Assembly (NCBI GenBank): GCA_964420995.1
Contig: CAYQUX010000002.1
Coordinates: 1-64,000, forward strand
Direction: 5' to 3'
DNA from: Leptolinea sp964420995
GTDB lineage: Bacteria; Chloroflexota; Anaerolineae; Anaerolineales; Anaerolineaceae
DNA: 64,000 nt
Part shown: positions 42,254-50,290 of the stretch, one piece after another
Layout: each line of letters starts with the position of its first letter
How positions within the stretch are numbered: the first letter of the stretch is position 1
Position numbers and translations under genes: made by a program
The notes under the pieces: model-generated
What the model was told of the DNA's origin: nothing
The model's database searches: none
The model's input: only the letters and a program-made list of their open reading frames with translations

Positions 42254-42485
42254 AATCAAATGTCATTATCTTGACTGTGTTTTTATTGATGAAGGGATGT
42301 GCACCGCGGCTGCCGTTGAAATTGACCCGGATTCAGGATGTATGACATATAACCCGAATGCAGAAGCCAACACTAATGAAGATTGGGATGAGGAAGAAGA
42401 AGAATTGGAAGAATGGGAAGAAATTGACGGCGAAGATGACGAAGATGACAGCCTTTGGGCTGACGATGAGGAAGAAGCCTACTAG
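42246..42485 (+). CDS. small acidic protein with four cysteines
   Basis: 79 residues, family not recognised. The N-terminal half has Cys6, Cys11, Cys19 and Cys32 (C-x4-C-x7-C-x12-C), suitable for one zinc or iron site or two disulfides. Residues about 45-78 are almost only Asp, Glu and Trp (WDEEEEELEEWEEIDGEDDE and onward). A GGAGG in the end of the previous gene serves as ribosome site, and the genes overlap by eight bases, so the pair is translationally coupled. No signal peptide, so it is probably cytosolic. A terminator follows. Confidence 0.75.
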   Translation: MARIKCHYLDCVFIDEGMCTAAAVEIDPDSGCMTYNPNAEANTNEDWDEEEEELEEWEEIDGEDDEDDSLWADDEEEAY

Positions 42486-42560
42486 TCGAAAAGAACTTTT
42501 TTCTGTAAAATAGGTATGGTTTCGAAAGACAAATTCGTAACCATACGAGCGATCAACCTT

Positions 42561-42595
42561 CCCCTCCCTTGTAATTTTTTGGGAGGGGTTTCTTA
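42561..42595 (+). terminator. terminator after the small acidic protein gene
   Basis: CCCCTCCC (42561-42568) pairs with GGGAGGGG (42581-42588) around a 12-base loop and is followed by TTTCTTATCTTT. Confidence 0.9.
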
Positions 42596-42610
42596 TCTTT
42601 ACAGGTCAAA

Positions 42611-43861
42611 ATGACAACCGAGACTCAAAAAAACCTTAAATACAATATACTGGCGAACATTGGTGACGGCTCATTCTTTGGGTTTGGAATTGGGATTTCT
42701 TCATTTAACACGGTCATCCCCTTATTTGTGTCCACAATGACCAACTCGGCAATCCTGATTGGTCTCATCCCTGCCATCCATAATGTTGGCTGGCAATTCC
42801 CGCAACTCTTCACAGCGCACAAAATCACACGCATGCCGCGTTTTAAACCTTATGTGATGTTGATGACCATCCAGGAAAGGTTACCCTTTCTTGGATTGGC
42901 GGTCATTGCCCTTCTCTCAACCAGCATTGGGCCAACAGCCAGTCTGATCATTACGTTTCTCCTGTTGATCTGGCAGGGAATGGGAGGCGGATTGACCGCC
43001 AACGCGTGGCAGAATATGGTCAGTCGGATTATCCCGTCAGACATTTTGGCGACTTTTTTCGGCCTTCAATCCGCCGGCTCCAATCTGCTTGCCAGCATAG
43101 GAGCCGTAATGGCGGGTTATTTGCTTGAAAATACGGCCTCCCCCGGCAGCTTTGCCATCTGTTTTTTTGCGTCATCGGGTATGATGGTCATCTCTTATGT
43201 GTTACTTTCGTTGACACGTGAACCGGAACGCCTTGAACTACCGGAAGACCATTCCAAAGCGGATTTCTGGCGAAAAGTGGTGGATATAATGAAAAACGAT
43301 GTGCCATTTCGCTGGTTTATCATTTCGCGCAATGCCTTCCAATTTGGCATGATGGCCCAGGCTTTTTATATTATCTACGCAATAAAAATACTGCACCTCG
43401 GCATGGAAGAAGCTGGTTTTATGACTGGTCTACTTTTTATTACCCAGGTTGCCGCCAATCCCGTACTGGGGAGGATCGCCGATAAATGGAATAGCTCAAA
43501 TGTTATCAAAGCCGGTGCTGTTGCCATCGGTCTTGCCTCGTTGCTTGCCTGGTGGGCACCCACCGCTGAATGGTTCTACGCTGTAATTATTCTTTCCGGA
43601 ACAGCCAGCACTGCTTTTTGGACCATTGGAATCGCGAAGTCACTTGAATTTGGAAAAGAAGATGAAAAACCAACATACGTTGGCCTTTCGAACACATTGA
43701 TAGCGCCAAGTACGATACTTGCGCCCTTAATTGGCGGATGGCTGGCTGACATTAGCAGTTATTCGGTTACCTTTATGACGGCGACGGTTTTTGCCATAAT
43801 CTGTGTAATCAGTATGCAGATCTTTATGAAAGATCCGGGAAAAAGAGCCTCCATTACCTGA
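42611..43861 (+). CDS. major facilitator superfamily transporter
   Basis: A 416-residue membrane protein with about 12 hydrophobic helices and a charged central loop (LTREPERLELPEDHSKADFW near 201-220), as in MFS carriers. The helix 2-3 loop carries AHKITRMPRFKPYV rather than the strict GxLaDrxGrr motif, but the second-half repeat GRIADKWNSSNVIKAG near 287-302 fits the MFS A-like motif. Some of its wording resembles uncharacterised Chloroflexota MFS proteins. The ribosome site is weak (AGGTCAAA). No metabolic neighbour suggests a substrate. Confidence 0.85.
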   Translation: MTTETQKNLKYNILANIGDGSFFGFGIGISSFNTVIPLFVSTMTNSAILIGLIPAIHNVGWQFPQLFTAHKITRMPRFKPYVMLMTIQERLPFLGLAVIALLSTSIGPTASLIITFLLLIWQGMGGGLTANAWQNMVSRIIPSDILATFFGLQSAGSNLLASIGAVMAGYLLENTASPGSFAICFFASSGMMVISYVLLSLTREPERLELPEDHSKADFWRKVVDIMKNDVPFRWFIISRNAFQFGMMAQAFYIIYAIKILHLGMEEAGFMTGLLFITQVAANPVLGRIADKWNSSNVIKAGAVAIGLASLLAWWAPTAEWFYAVIILSGTASTAFWTIGIAKSLEFGKEDEKPTYVGLSNTLIAPSTILAPLIGGWLADISSYSVTFMTATVFAIICVISMQIFMKDPGKRASIT

Positions 43862-43923
43862 CTTGTTTTTGAGTGATCGGACTGTATAATGTTTATACGG
43901 TAACCGGGCAGTAAGGAGGCCGT

Positions 43924-44664
43924 ATGAGCAAGAAAGCGAAAGTATCACCTCTTGTTTTACTGGTAGTGGTTTTCGCGGTTTCTCTCTCATGTAATGCACC
44001 AATGATCAGCGACACCGGAGCCAATTCCGCGCAAAATACTGATGACCTTCCTTCAAGCACACCAGTCCAGCCATCAAATACTCCTGTAACACCAACCATT
44101 ACCAATACGCCGGTCCCACCAACCGCTCCCCCGGTAGACACTTCAACTCCCACAGTCGTTCCTGTTGTAAAAACCCCTACCAACCCTGTTCCGCAAACTC
44201 CTTGTAACAAAGCCCTGTACATCACAGATGTAAACTATCCCGATGGTACTGAAATCCTCATAAACAAGGATTTCACGAAGACGTGGCGACTTCAGAATGT
44301 GGGCAGCTGTTCCTGGACTTCAGGTTATAAATTAATCTTCGATTCAGGCGACCGGATGAGCGCGCCAGATGAAACTGTCCTGACGAATGGATCTGTTGAC
44401 CCGGGTGAAATGGTGGATATCTCGGTTCAACTCAAATCTCCCGCAGACACAGGGACGTACAAGGGATACTTCCGGCTTAAATCACCGGACAATGTTGTCT
44501 TTGGGATCAACAACTCGGGAACGGACGCATTCTGGGTCGAAATAATCGCGATTAAATTGCAGCTTTACAAACCAATCGCGCCATTACATCTTTTACCAAC
44601 CTATACATCAACGCCGTGGATTAAAAAGATCAAACCGGAGATTATCATTCCCCTGCAACCTTAA
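43924..44664 (+). CDS. surface lipoprotein with NBR1-type Ig-like domain
   Basis: 246 residues. The signal peptide ends in a lipobox (SLSC near 20-23). A linker of about 55 residues rich in Pro, Thr and Ser follows (about 40-95), then Cys near 97 and 119. Residues about 95-215 match the Ig-like domain first described in NBR1: DFTKTWRLQNVGSCSWTSGY near 117-136, then DPGEMVDISVQLKSPADTGT and YKGYFRLKSPD. The combination of lipobox, TP-rich stalk and this domain recurs in Anaerolineae surface proteins. The role is probably in cell-surface or carbohydrate contacts, not proven. GGAGG precedes the ATG. It is convergent with the methyltransferase, and the stop codons overlap. Confidence 0.87.
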   Translation: MSKKAKVSPLVLLVVVFAVSLSCNAPMISDTGANSAQNTDDLPSSTPVQPSNTPVTPTITNTPVPPTAPPVDTSTPTVVPVVKTPTNPVPQTPCNKALYITDVNYPDGTEILINKDFTKTWRLQNVGSCSWTSGYKLIFDSGDRMSAPDETVLTNGSVDPGEMVDISVQLKSPADTGTYKGYFRLKSPDNVVFGINNSGTDAFWVEIIAIKLQLYKPIAPLHLLPTYTSTPWIKKIKPEIIIPLQP

Positions 44665-45650
44665 TCCGTCGTCTTCCTGATAGCCAGCGAGACCTGGGGA
44701 ACAATGATCTTACCGGTCAGTTTGTGGATTAGCCGGAAAGCCAGGTACATCATCTTTTTGGCCATGGAGTAACGGGATGACGTTGGCAGTTGGTGCCACA
44801 GGTCAACCCGGTTTGTGACTCCCGGCAGGGTTGGTTCGAGCAAAGTCGCGTTTCCGGGTAGAGTCGTCAGGATTCCCATGACCTCTTCCGCTGTCCCTCC
44901 ACGGATGCCTCTTCGCAGCAATGTAGTCCAGTCTTCTGAACGGTCGACACGTTTCGAGAACCGGGTCGCGTAACGAAAAGCCAATCCATCCGGCAAATAA
45001 TTCAATAACGGTAATCCGGTGGTGTGAGCTTCAATCATCGAATAACGGTACGGTGTTTCCCGGAGAAACAACACGCCATTGGGTTTTAGATACTCCCATA
45101 ACAGGGGCAACACAGTCACCCGCTCTGTTGGTAGCAGATGCTCAAAAACGGCGCTGAGAACGATATAGTCAAACTTCCCCAGATTATCCGGCAAATGATT
45201 TCCATCCGGAGATTGAAGGAATACCAGATTGTTTTTCCCGTAAAACGCAGCTCTTTCATTGGCGAGATCAACATAATCCGTCACCAGTTCACAGCCAATG
45301 ATCTCGGCATCCGGGAACATTCGTGCCAGTACAAGCGTGGAAGACCCTGATCCGCAGCCGAAATCCAGTATGCGTGTCCCGGCAAAGTCCTCCGCATTAA
45401 GATAACCCAGGATTTCCACATCCATGGATTTGCGAATGTAGCTTTCATCTTCATCCCGCCGGATCTCATCACAAAGGTATTCTGCGGTCTTGATGCGCAA
45501 AATTTTTTCGATTAACCCGATGGGATATCGTGTTGTCCATCGGGCAATAGGAATGGGCGGATCAGATTCTTTAGAAACAATAATCTCCCGCCGGGAGTCC
45601 GTCTTTTCATCCACAGTGACGATGAATTTGCCATCAGTAAATTTCTTCAT
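44661..45650 (-). CDS. class I SAM-dependent methyltransferase
   Basis: A 329-residue enzyme. The SAM-binding Rossmann core has motif I ILDFGCGSGSSTLVLARMFP near 92-111 and motif II EIIGCELVTDYVDLANERA near 115-133. The acidic Glu binds ribose, and DYIVLSAVFEHLLP near 160-173 is the post-I/motif IV strand. An N-terminal beta-rich extension of about 80 residues and a C-terminal helical part of about 90 flank the core. There is no signal peptide. The substrate is unknown; small molecules, sugars and lipids are all possible in this superfamily. The start is an ATG with weak AGG context, and no operon partner is present. Confidence 0.85.
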   Translation of the reverse strand: MKKFTDGKFIVTVDEKTDSRREIIVSKESDPPIPIARWTTRYPIGLIEKILRIKTAEYLCDEIRRDEDESYIRKSMDVEILGYLNAEDFAGTRILDFGCGSGSSTLVLARMFPDAEIIGCELVTDYVDLANERAAFYGKNNLVFLQSPDGNHLPDNLGKFDYIVLSAVFEHLLPTERVTVLPLLWEYLKPNGVLFLRETPYRYSMIEAHTTGLPLLNYLPDGLAFRYATRFSKRVDRSEDWTTLLRRGIRGGTAEEVMGILTTLPGNATLLEPTLPGVTNRVDLWHQLPTSSRYSMAKKMMYLAFRLIHKLTGKIIVPQVSLAIRKTTD

Positions 45651-45690
45651 AGCAGCACCCCGATATGGTTATCGCCAGACGTCATAAATA

Positions 45691-45726
45691 AAACACCCTC
45701 CCAATGATTCTAATCCATCAGGAGGG
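45691..45726 (-). terminator. terminator after tRNA-Gln
   Basis: On the minus strand CCCTCC pairs with GGAGGG (45721-45726 with 45696-45701), followed by TGTTTTATTT. It probably ends the long leftward shape/division/gltX/tRNA unit. Confidence 0.8.
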
Positions 45727-45738
45727 CGATTGGTGAGG

Positions 45739-45809
45739 CTGGGGGCAAAGGAGTCGAACCTCTACATACAGATTCAGAGTCTGCTGTCCTGCCATTAGAC
45801 GAGCCCCCA
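45739..45809 (-). tRNA. tRNA-Gln (anticodon CTG)
   Basis: 71 bases on the minus strand. Acceptor TGGGGGC pairs with GCCCCCA and is followed by discriminator G. The anticodon stem GCAGA/TCTGT encloses loop CTCTGAA with CTG. The T arm is AGAGG TTCGACT CCTTT-like. CCA is not encoded. The U1 and G73 identity elements of Gln tRNA are present. It sits 49 bases behind gltX. Confidence 0.93.
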
Positions 45810-45858
45810 AAGCTTGCTCGCGCCCCCATTTATACCACCGGCGGCAAGAAGTGTCAAC

Positions 45859-47325
45859 TCAATATACGCTATCCAACAGCGAGATTGCCCGTTTTAACCG
45901 TTGTACCACCTCTACCTTACCGATGATCTCCATACTCTCAAACAATGGTGGGCTGATCTTTTGCCCGGTGACTGCCGTACGGAGAATGCCAAACACCTGT
46001 CCGGCAGAAAGCCCCAGTTCCTCCACCAGGGAACGCATGGGAGGTTCTGCGGCCTCCGGTGTCATTTCAGTCGCGGCTTCCAACGCAGCCAGACTGCGGC
46101 GGGCAACATCCGCAGATTGTGAAGCCGTCAATCCTTTGGCAATCAGATCTTCTGCTTTCGGTTCAACGGTTGGTCTGAAAAAGAAACCGGCAATTTCCGG
46201 GGCTTCATCCAGGGTGGCCACCCGCGCTTGAATGATCGGCGCGATCTTCAACAGAGTGTCATCATCCGCGTTCAACCCGGCCGTGTTGAAGAACGGTTTT
46301 ATCCTGCGGCTGAATTCATCCACCGGAAGAGAACGGATCTGCAGGCCGTTGAAATGGTCCAGTTTGGTGAAATTGATGGCCGCCGGTGAGGGATTCAGGC
46401 GTGTCAGGCTGAACTTTTCCACCAAATCCTGCATATTATAAAATTCCGTGTGATCGTCATAGCTCCACCCCATCAGGGTGATCCAGTTGACAATGGCCTC
46501 AGGCAGGTATCCCAACCCATCGAAATCTTTTACAAAAATGGAGTGCCCATCCTTGATCAGGTCAGCCGCTTCACGTTTGCTCATCTTGCCTTTGCCTGTC
46601 GGTTTGAGGAACACGGAAAGATGCACCCACTCGGGTTCCTGCCAGCCCAGGGCGCGGTGAATATGGCTGTGCAAAGGTAAAGTTGGCAGCCATTCAGACC
46701 CGCGAATAACGTGGGTGATTTTCATCAGGTGATCATCCACCATCGCCGCCAGGTGATACAGCGCCAGTCCGTCTGATTTCACCAGAATATAATCATCAAT
46801 CGTCCGGTTTTCCACATGGATATCACCCCTCAGCGTGTCATGGACCGTGATGGATCCTTCCTGCGGTGATTTAAAGCGGATGACATGAGGCTCACCAGCA
46901 GCCACCCGTCGCCTGGCCTCATCTTTATCCAGCCGCCGGCAAGTGCCGTCATAATGCGGGATCATTTTTGCCTTCTGTTGTTCGTTGTGTACCCGTTCCA
47001 ATCGGTCTGGCGTGCAAAAACAATAGAATGCCTGATCGTTTTCGATCATCTGCTGCGCGTATTGCTGGTAGATCTCCTTGCGCTCTGACTGTCGGTACGG
47101 GCCATATGGACCGCCAATATCAGTGCCTTCGTCCCATTGCAATCCCAACCAGCGCAGACCGGACATGATCTCCTCTTCTGCGCCCGGAACAAGGCGTTTC
47201 CGGTCGGTATCTTCTATCTGCAAGATAAACTGCCCTCCGGTTTGCCAGGCAAGCAGATTATCATACAGGGCTGTGCGGTCACCGCCAAGATGCAAGTGTC
47301 CCGTAGGGCTGGGAGCAAACCGAAC
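45859..47325 (-). CDS. gltX: glutamyl-tRNA synthetase, 5' end damaged or unusual
   Basis: Class I GluRS that charges tRNA-Glu (and perhaps tRNA-Gln if non-discriminating). The HIGH region reads VRFAPSPTGHLHLGG and the KMSKS loop is GKGKMSKREAA near residue 251. The C-terminal anticodon domain is complete. The homologous frame can be read from GTT at 47325 (488 residues), but the codon just before it is TGA (47328-47326) and no ATG, GTG or TTG lies between. The first usable start, TTG at 47295, falls inside the HIGH block and would delete an essential strand. A GGAG (47360-47357) is followed six bases later by GTC where a start would be expected, in another frame. An indel or a real defect is likely. 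Confidence 0.9.
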   Translation of the reverse strand, partial: VRFAPSPTGHLHLGGDRTALYDNLLAWQTGGQFILQIEDTDRKRLVPGAEEEIMSGLRWLGLQWDEGTDIGGPYGPYRQSERKEIYQQYAQQMIENDQAFYCFCTPDRLERVHNEQQKAKMIPHYDGTCRRLDKDEARRRVAAGEPHVIRFKSPQEGSITVHDTLRGDIHVENRTIDDYILVKSDGLALYHLAAMVDDHLMKITHVIRGSEWLPTLPLHSHIHRALGWQEPEWVHLSVFLKPTGKGKMSKREAADLIKDGHSIFVKDFDGLGYLPEAIVNWITLMGWSYDDHTEFYNMQDLVEKFSLTRLNPSPAAINFTKLDHFNGLQIRSLPVDEFSRRIKPFFNTAGLNADDDTLLKIAPIIQARVATLDEAPEIAGFFFRPTVEPKAEDLIAKGLTASQSADVARRSLAALEAATEMTPEAAEPPMRSLVEELGLSAGQVFGILRTAVTGQKISPPLFESMEIIGKVEVVQRLKRAISLLDSVY

Positions 47326-47367
47326 TCAAGCGGGGATGAGAGAAGGTGACAAAGTACTCCAGAAATT

Positions 47368-48468
47368 TTAGAAATCCAACGGCTTGCGCCGCAGGGCAAC
47401 ACTTTCGACCAGACCAATGGCCAGAACGGTGGACAACAGGGAACTACCCCCGTAACTGATGAATGGCAATACCAGACCTGTTACCGGGATGACGTTCAAA
47501 TTTACACCGATATTTACAGCCGTCTGGAAAAACAACAGAATACCGATACCGTATGCGATCAGAGAACCGAACATATCATTGGCTTCCCGCGCTACGCGGA
47601 AACACCGGTAGATCACGAATACCAGCAGGCTGATCACCAGAACCGTGCCGACAAAACCGAACTCTTCTGCCATGGCGGAAAAGATGAAATCGGTATGGCG
47701 GACTTTCAGGTATCGCAATTGGACCTGTGTTCCATGACCATACCCCATACCGAACAATCCACCTGAACCGATGGAGATCAAAGCCTGCTCCACATTGTAA
47801 CTGTTACCATGCCGTGAGGTTGGATCGGGAAACAGGAAATTCAAAACGCGCATCTGCTGATAGTTTTCAAGGAAGGGGAATAACGCGATAACCGCCAGAA
47901 TCCCACCAATTCCGAAGAAAATGATGTATTTGGGAGGTAAACCACTGATCCACAAAAGAGAGAACCATAGCACAACCAGCACAATCGATGTACTCAAATT
48001 GGGCTGCAAAAGGATCCAGAGAACCACGCCAAATGTCAACGCGCCGCTTTTGGCAACCCAGATCAGGTTATGAACCTCCTGGTGTGAACGCGCGAAATAA
48101 TCTGCCAGGACAATTACCATGATAATTTTGACAAGCTCGGAAGGCTGGATAAAGAAAACACCGGTATCCAACCAGCGTGCGGACCCAAAACTCGCCTGAC
48201 CATATATATAGATCACGATCAGTGAAACCACGGCGAAAATATACATGGGTCTCGCCAGGTTACCCAGAAAATGGTAATCCACCACGGCAGTGGCCAATAC
48301 CACCACCAGTCCGGCGATTACGAAATAGGTCTGCCGGTTGGCATAACCAGCCAGCTCAATTGAGCCAGCTACCGCGGACCGGATCATGACTATTCCAAAA
48401 ATACAGAGGATGGTTACGGTGCCAAACAACCAGTAATCGAAATGGCGCCAGCTTTGTAAACGAAACAT
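47368..48468 (-). CDS. rodA: RodA-type SEDS glycosyltransferase
   Basis: A 366-residue SEDS membrane protein that polymerises peptidoglycan glycan strands for lengthening, working with PBP2 and MreBCD. About ten helices are expected. Landmarks: SARWLDTGVFFIQPSELVKI near 95-114 (the family SxRWi-xlG...QPSE block), and PDPTSRHGNSYNVEQALISI near 206-225, which aligns with the conserved loop before the catalytic Asp region. Next come GLFGMGYGHGTQVQLRYLKV, HTDFIFSAMAEEFGFVG near 254-270, and PVTGLVLPFISYGGSSLLST near 334-353. Wording and location beside mrdA and the Min genes favour RodA over FtsW. Confidence 0.92.
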   Translation of the reverse strand: MFRLQSWRHFDYWLFGTVTILCIFGIVMIRSAVAGSIELAGYANRQTYFVIAGLVVVLATAVVDYHFLGNLARPMYIFAVVSLIVIYIYGQASFGSARWLDTGVFFIQPSELVKIIMVIVLADYFARSHQEVHNLIWVAKSGALTFGVVLWILLQPNLSTSIVLVVLWFSLLWISGLPPKYIIFFGIGGILAVIALFPFLENYQQMRVLNFLFPDPTSRHGNSYNVEQALISIGSGGLFGMGYGHGTQVQLRYLKVRHTDFIFSAMAEEFGFVGTVLVISLLVFVIYRCFRVAREANDMFGSLIAYGIGILLFFQTAVNIGVNLNVIPVTGLVLPFISYGGSSLLSTVLAIGLVESVALRRKPLDF

Positions 48469-48481
48469 AATTCCCTGAAAA

Positions 48482-48751
48482 TCAACCTACTCTGCGCCGT
48501 TGCCCTGCACGCAAAGGTACATCAGCCACCAGACGCTGCTCTCGACCGTCATGGTTGATTAAAATACGAATCTCGCCGGGTTCGATATCAATATACCGGC
48601 AGATGACATCCATTAACTCGCCCTTCAGTTTATCCACTTCCTCATTGGTGAGATCGGTGCGATCGTGAATCAAGACCAGTTTCAGCCTTTCCTTCGCCTG
48701 ATTGGCGCTGCTTGTTCGAGTTCCAGTGAGTCGATCCATCCAGCCGGACAT
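48482..48751 (-). CDS. minE: cell division topological specificity factor MinE
   Basis: An 89-residue protein. The N-terminal part, with a short amphipathic leader and NQAKERLKLVLIHDR near 17-31, is the MinD-binding and membrane element. The later half (KLKGELMDVICRYIDIEPGE near 42-61, then beta strand IRILINH) is the topological specificity domain. It stimulates MinD ATPase and drives pole-to-pole movement, keeping MinC away from midcell. It starts 15 bases after minD. Presence of minE beside minC and minD gives the complete oscillator. Confidence 0.95.
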   Translation of the reverse strand: MSGWMDRLTGTRTSSANQAKERLKLVLIHDRTDLTNEEVDKLKGELMDVICRYIDIEPGEIRILINHDGREQRLVADVPLRAGQRRRVG

Positions 48752-48766
48752 GATTCCTTCTCCTGA

Positions 48767-49555
48767 TCAATTAACCCGGAAGAGTTTTTTGAAGAAGTCA
48801 TCTTTGCCTTCCAGTGGTGGGAAGGGGACGTCTTCTCCGCGCAGGCGGCGTGCGATATCGTGGAACGCCATTCCGGCACGTGACTTCGAGTCCGTCACCA
48901 CTGGCTGACCGCGGTTGGCGCTGGAAATGACCATCTCATCCTCGGGGACAATTCCAATCACCGAAATGGCCAGCAGCTCGGTGACATCATCCACACTTAA
49001 CATATCACCGCGTTTAACCATATTGGTATTAAGTCGATTGATGACCAGACGTGCCGGTCCTTTTTCCTCCGATTCGACCAAACCTATAATGCGGTCAGCA
49101 TCCCGAACGGCCGAGACTTCCGGATTGGTCACCACGATCACAATATCCGCCGGGGCGATCACATTCCGGAAGCCACGTTCAATTCCGGCGGGCGAGTCGA
49201 TTAATATCCAGTCAAAATCCGGTCGAAGCTCATCGCACAGGCGCACCATGTCTGTCGGAGAGACAGCACTCTTGTCGCGGGTTTGCGCGGCGGGGATAAG
49301 GTACAGTTCAGAATTTTGTTTGTCGCGGATCATTGCCTGTCTCAACCGGCAACGTCCTTCCACCACATCCACCAGGTCGTACACGATGCGGTTTTCAAGC
49401 CCCATGATCACATCCAGGTTTCGCAGACCGATGTCGCCATCAAGGCAAACAACTTTTGCGCCATCCATACTGAGCGCGACGGCGATATTCGCGGTTGTGG
49501 TGGTTTTCCCCACACCGCCCTTCCCGGATGTTACTGTAACTACTTTAGCTGCCAT
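48767..49555 (-). CDS. minD: septum site-determining ATPase MinD
   Basis: A 262-residue ParA/MinD ATPase. The deviant Walker A is SGKGGVGKTTTTAN at 10-23, with the signature Lys12. Switch I is DIGLRNLDVIMGLE near 41-54 and Walker B is ILIDSPAGIERG near 117-128. The tail GKDDFFKKLFRVN (last 13 residues) is the expected C-terminal amphipathic membrane-targeting helix. It binds membrane as an ATP dimer and recruits MinC and MinE. It lies between minC and minE in the leftward operon. Confidence 0.96.
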   Translation of the reverse strand: MAAKVVTVTSGKGGVGKTTTTANIAVALSMDGAKVVCLDGDIGLRNLDVIMGLENRIVYDLVDVVEGRCRLRQAMIRDKQNSELYLIPAAQTRDKSAVSPTDMVRLCDELRPDFDWILIDSPAGIERGFRNVIAPADIVIVVTNPEVSAVRDADRIIGLVESEEKGPARLVINRLNTNMVKRGDMLSVDDVTELLAISVIGIVPEDEMVISSANRGQPVVTDSKSRAGMAFHDIARRLRGEDVPFPPLEGKDDFFKKLFRVN

Positions 49556-49564
49556 TCGTGTACC

Positions 49565-50278
49565 TCAATAAGTAGGATGTTTCCAGGGTTGAATGCTGAT
49601 TGTTCCCGATTCGAGCGACGCGTATTCAGGTCCTGATTTTCCCTTGCGTGGTTTGTTATCATACGCGGTGCCTGCGATTCTCAAACTCATGGGGGTTAGT
49701 TCAAGGGCGCAGACAACTGCCGCTTCATTCCCTTCGCTGCCTGCGTGCACAGAGCCGCGCATGCGCCCCCAGATGATCACGTTTCCACCGGCGATAATCT
49801 CCGCGCCCGGATTTACATCGCCCAGAACGACAACAGTCGATGCGTTTTCAATTTTTGTGCCGGAACGAAGGGTTCTTTGAACAAAAACCGCATTATCAGG
49901 GCTGCCGATCGGTTCTTCTTCCGGTAGCGCCGGGAAGATCGGTTTACGGGGTGCCTGGATCTGGGTTGAAATGCCCAGCATTAGCGCCGTTTTTTCCGTC
50001 ACGCCGCTGGTACTGATGACAGCGGTCAGCGAGATGCCAAAATCACCAAGTTTATCGCGCAGCGCGCCCAATTCTGCCGCTTTCAACGCGTGACTGCCAA
50101 CATCCAACGCCACCCGTGCCCCCTGGAAAAAGGCGGAGCGCTCCTCAATATTCCTCAGGAGATGCTCCCGCAATACAACCCATTCACCGTCTCCCAGAGT
50201 TATAAGAAGACCGTCATTTATCCCTTTTATCTGGAAATCTGCGGGTCGGTCACCGGTCAATGTGGCAGAAGTGTACAT
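49565..50278 (-). CDS. minC: septum site-determining protein MinC
   Basis: A 237-residue inhibitor of FtsZ assembly. The N-terminal FtsZ-interaction domain covers about 10-100 (FQIKGINDGLLITLGDGEW onward). A proline-rich linker (APRKPIFPALPEEEP near 118-132) leads to the C-terminal right-handed beta-helix: QRTLRSGTKIENASTVVVLG near 143-162, then GDVNPGAEIIAGGNVIIWGR near 162-181 and MRGSVHAGSEGNEAAVVCA. This domain binds MinD. It begins 12 bases after mrdA, tying septum placement to elongation genes. Confidence 0.94.
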   Translation of the reverse strand: MYTSATLTGDRPADFQIKGINDGLLITLGDGEWVVLREHLLRNIEERSAFFQGARVALDVGSHALKAAELGALRDKLGDFGISLTAVISTSGVTEKTALMLGISTQIQAPRKPIFPALPEEEPIGSPDNAVFVQRTLRSGTKIENASTVVVLGDVNPGAEIIAGGNVIIWGRMRGSVHAGSEGNEAAVVCALELTPMSLRIAGTAYDNKPRKGKSGPEYASLESGTISIQPWKHPTY

Positions 50279-50290
50279 AAAATTTCTATA

